Source: MGNI01 sp964353875
GTDB taxonomy: Bacteria > Chloroflexota > Anaerolineae > Anaerolineales > E44-bin32
DNA: 6,463 nucleotides
Reading direction: 5' to 3'
Assembly (NCBI GenBank): GCA_964353875.1
Contig: CAYGXU010000150.1
Location: forward strand, 1 to 6,463
The position numbers were made by a program, and so were the translations under genes. This document shows, piece by piece, positions 5,792 through 6,463 of this stretch (its first letter is position 1; each line of letters starts with the position of its first letter). Under the pieces are notes generated by a model that was not told where the DNA came from, did no database searches, and was given only the letters and a program-made list of their open reading frames with translations.

Positions 5792-6268
5792 TTATTCCCT
5801 CACTAACCGATAGAGCAGTTTTAACGCTGCCTGCGCAGATTGGCGCTTGTTCGAGGATCGATTCCCTTGCCAGCGGTGGCATTCACTGCATGTCCCCTCC
5901 CTTGTGCTGACAGCGATCCAGGTGAGACCGACAGGTTTCTCGGATGAATCGCTGTCCGGCCCAGCAATGCCAGTTATGGAGAGCCCTACATCGGATGAAA
6001 AGGCCCTCTTAGCACCTTGAGCCATTTCGATGGCAGTTTTCTCGCTGACCGCCCCATATCTCTTGAGCGTCTCAGGATGCACGTTGAGAAATTTCTCCTT
6101 GGCCTGGTTGGAGTAGGCCACGATCCCACCCAGGAAGTACTCCGAAGAACCAGGGACTTGCGTAATCCGATGACTGACGAGTCCACCGGTGCATGACTCG
6201 GCCAAAGCCAAAGTCCATTTCCGTCTTCTTAAGGCTTCACCCAAGCGAGCTTCGATTGGTACCGCCAT
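5792..6268 (-). CDS. pncC: Nicotinamide-nucleotide amidohydrolase, stand-alone PncC/CinA C-terminal domain
   Basis: The family deamidates nicotinamide mononucleotide to nicotinic acid mononucleotide, feeding NAD recycling, in the cytoplasm. The 158-aa length fits the single-domain form, and the N-terminal CinA domain is absent. Visible motifs are AESCTGG (23-29) with the expected nucleophile Ser25, LGGIVAYSNQAKEKFLNV (46-63), YGAVSEKTA (71-79), LSITGIAGP (96-104), and EKPVGLTWIAVS (110-121). The usual Gly-Gly of the GPxGG turn is replaced here by Ser-Asp (GPDSDSSEKPVG). AAGGAG lies 6 nt before ATG 6268, which fixes the start; the frame is open up to 6439, but that extension does not resemble the family. 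It leads a two-gene unit with the 82-aa protein. Confidence 0.93.
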   Translation of the reverse strand: MAVPIEARLGEALRRRKWTLALAESCTGGLVSHRITQVPGSSEYFLGGIVAYSNQAKEKFLNVHPETLKRYGAVSEKTAIEMAQGAKRAFSSDVGLSITGIAGPDSDSSEKPVGLTWIAVSTREGTCSECHRWQGNRSSNKRQSAQAALKLLYRLVRE

Positions 6269-6274
6269 CTTCGG

Positions 6275-6280
6275 CTCCTT
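6275..6280 (-). promoter_or_regulatory. Ribosome binding site of pncC
   Basis: AAGGAG on the minus strand, 6 nt before ATG 6268. It decides this start over the longer open frame beginning at 6439. Confidence 0.85.
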
Positions 6281-6329
6281 TTTCGGCGAAGTGATGATTA
6301 AACGATATGTAACTTGTCTATCGGTCTCC

Positions 6330-6350
6330 CCAAGGATTGCACCCCCTTGG
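6330..6350. repeat. Inverted repeat at the predicted 5' end of the pncC transcript
   Basis: CCAAGG (6330-6335) and CCTTGG (6345-6350) form a perfect 6-bp stem with a 9-nt loop. With a -10 at 6361-6356, transcription should begin near 6349, so the stem would lie at the very 5' end of the mRNA. It could be a stabilising hairpin or an operator over the start point. No T-run follows. Confidence 0.4.
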
Positions 6351-6355
6351 CTCCC

Positions 6356-6361
6356 ATTATA
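6356..6361 (-). promoter_or_regulatory. Candidate -10 element of the pncC promoter
   Basis: A perfect TATAAT on the minus strand, about 88 bp upstream of the pncC start. No good -35 lies 16-18 bp upstream (GGAATA at best), so the promoter may be weak or need an activator. A small inverted repeat AACC-TTT-GGTT (6361-6371) adjoins it. Confidence 0.5.
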
Positions 6362-6463
6362 ACCTTTGGTTGAGGGTGTATTCCGTCTGATGTTGCATAT
6401 TGCCGTGTTGAGGGAGACAGCGGTGTGGGACCATTCCAAAAGAGCAGTTCCTACATTTACGAA

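Noticed and set aside
5790..5882. N-terminal extension of the 82-aa protein to ATG 5882
   Set aside because: The extension overlaps the pncC 3' end in another frame and has no SD, whereas ATG 5789 has GAGGG at 7 nt.

Overview
The window looks like ordinary chromosomal DNA from a bacterium of the phylum Chloroflexota, most likely an Anaerolineae-type lineage. This is inferred from the gene content and is not proven. The clues are an ECF sigma factor paired with a one-pass membrane DUF5667 protein, a DUF177 protein of the 'RINVGFLL' type, and a primary-type sigma-70 factor with a short region 1.1. There is no sign of phage, transposon, CRISPR, tRNA or rRNA. Most starts have clear Shine-Dalgarno (SD) sites, and two near-consensus sigma-70 promoter elements are visible.

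Layout. Positions 1-96 hold the end of an unseen plus-strand transcript, closed by a rho-independent terminator. Positions 97-381 appear empty. On the minus strand, 2110 down to 382 is a two-gene unit: an ECF sigma factor overlaps by 20 bp the start of a membrane protein with a DUF5667 domain and a 128-residue Ser/Thr/Pro-rich tail. This is a plausible sigma/anti-sigma-type signalling pair. Upstream on the same strand is a non-canonical purine NTP pyrophosphatase (RdgB/HAM1 family, 2948-2349).

Positions 2949-3148 form a divergent AT-rich control region. It has a very good extended -10 promoter on the plus strand, a perfect TTGACA on the minus strand, a 12-bp palindrome and a 9-bp repeat that touches both promoters. 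The plus-strand promoter drives a DUF177 (YceD-like) protein and then a primary-type sigma-70 factor, ending at a strong terminator at 4960-4998. The ribosomal protein L32 gene that usually follows DUF177 is absent.

From 4999 to the end, everything supportable is on the minus strand. A stand-alone PncC/CinA C-terminal amidohydrolase (6268-5792) is followed after 2 nt by a small conserved-looking protein of 82 aa (5789-5541). A separate 69-aa one-pass membrane protein lies at 5416-5207. The 208 bp after the sigma-factor terminator hold only a doubtful 15-codon ORF and inverted repeats.

Functionally the window combines transcription control (two sigma factors, one with a probable membrane regulator) and metabolite house-cleaning (ITP/XTP hydrolysis and nicotinamide-nucleotide deamidation). 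I see no clearly new multi-gene system. The best leads are the ECF/DUF5667 pair, the shared divergent control region, the DUF177-sigma linkage without rpmF, and the PncC-coupled small protein.
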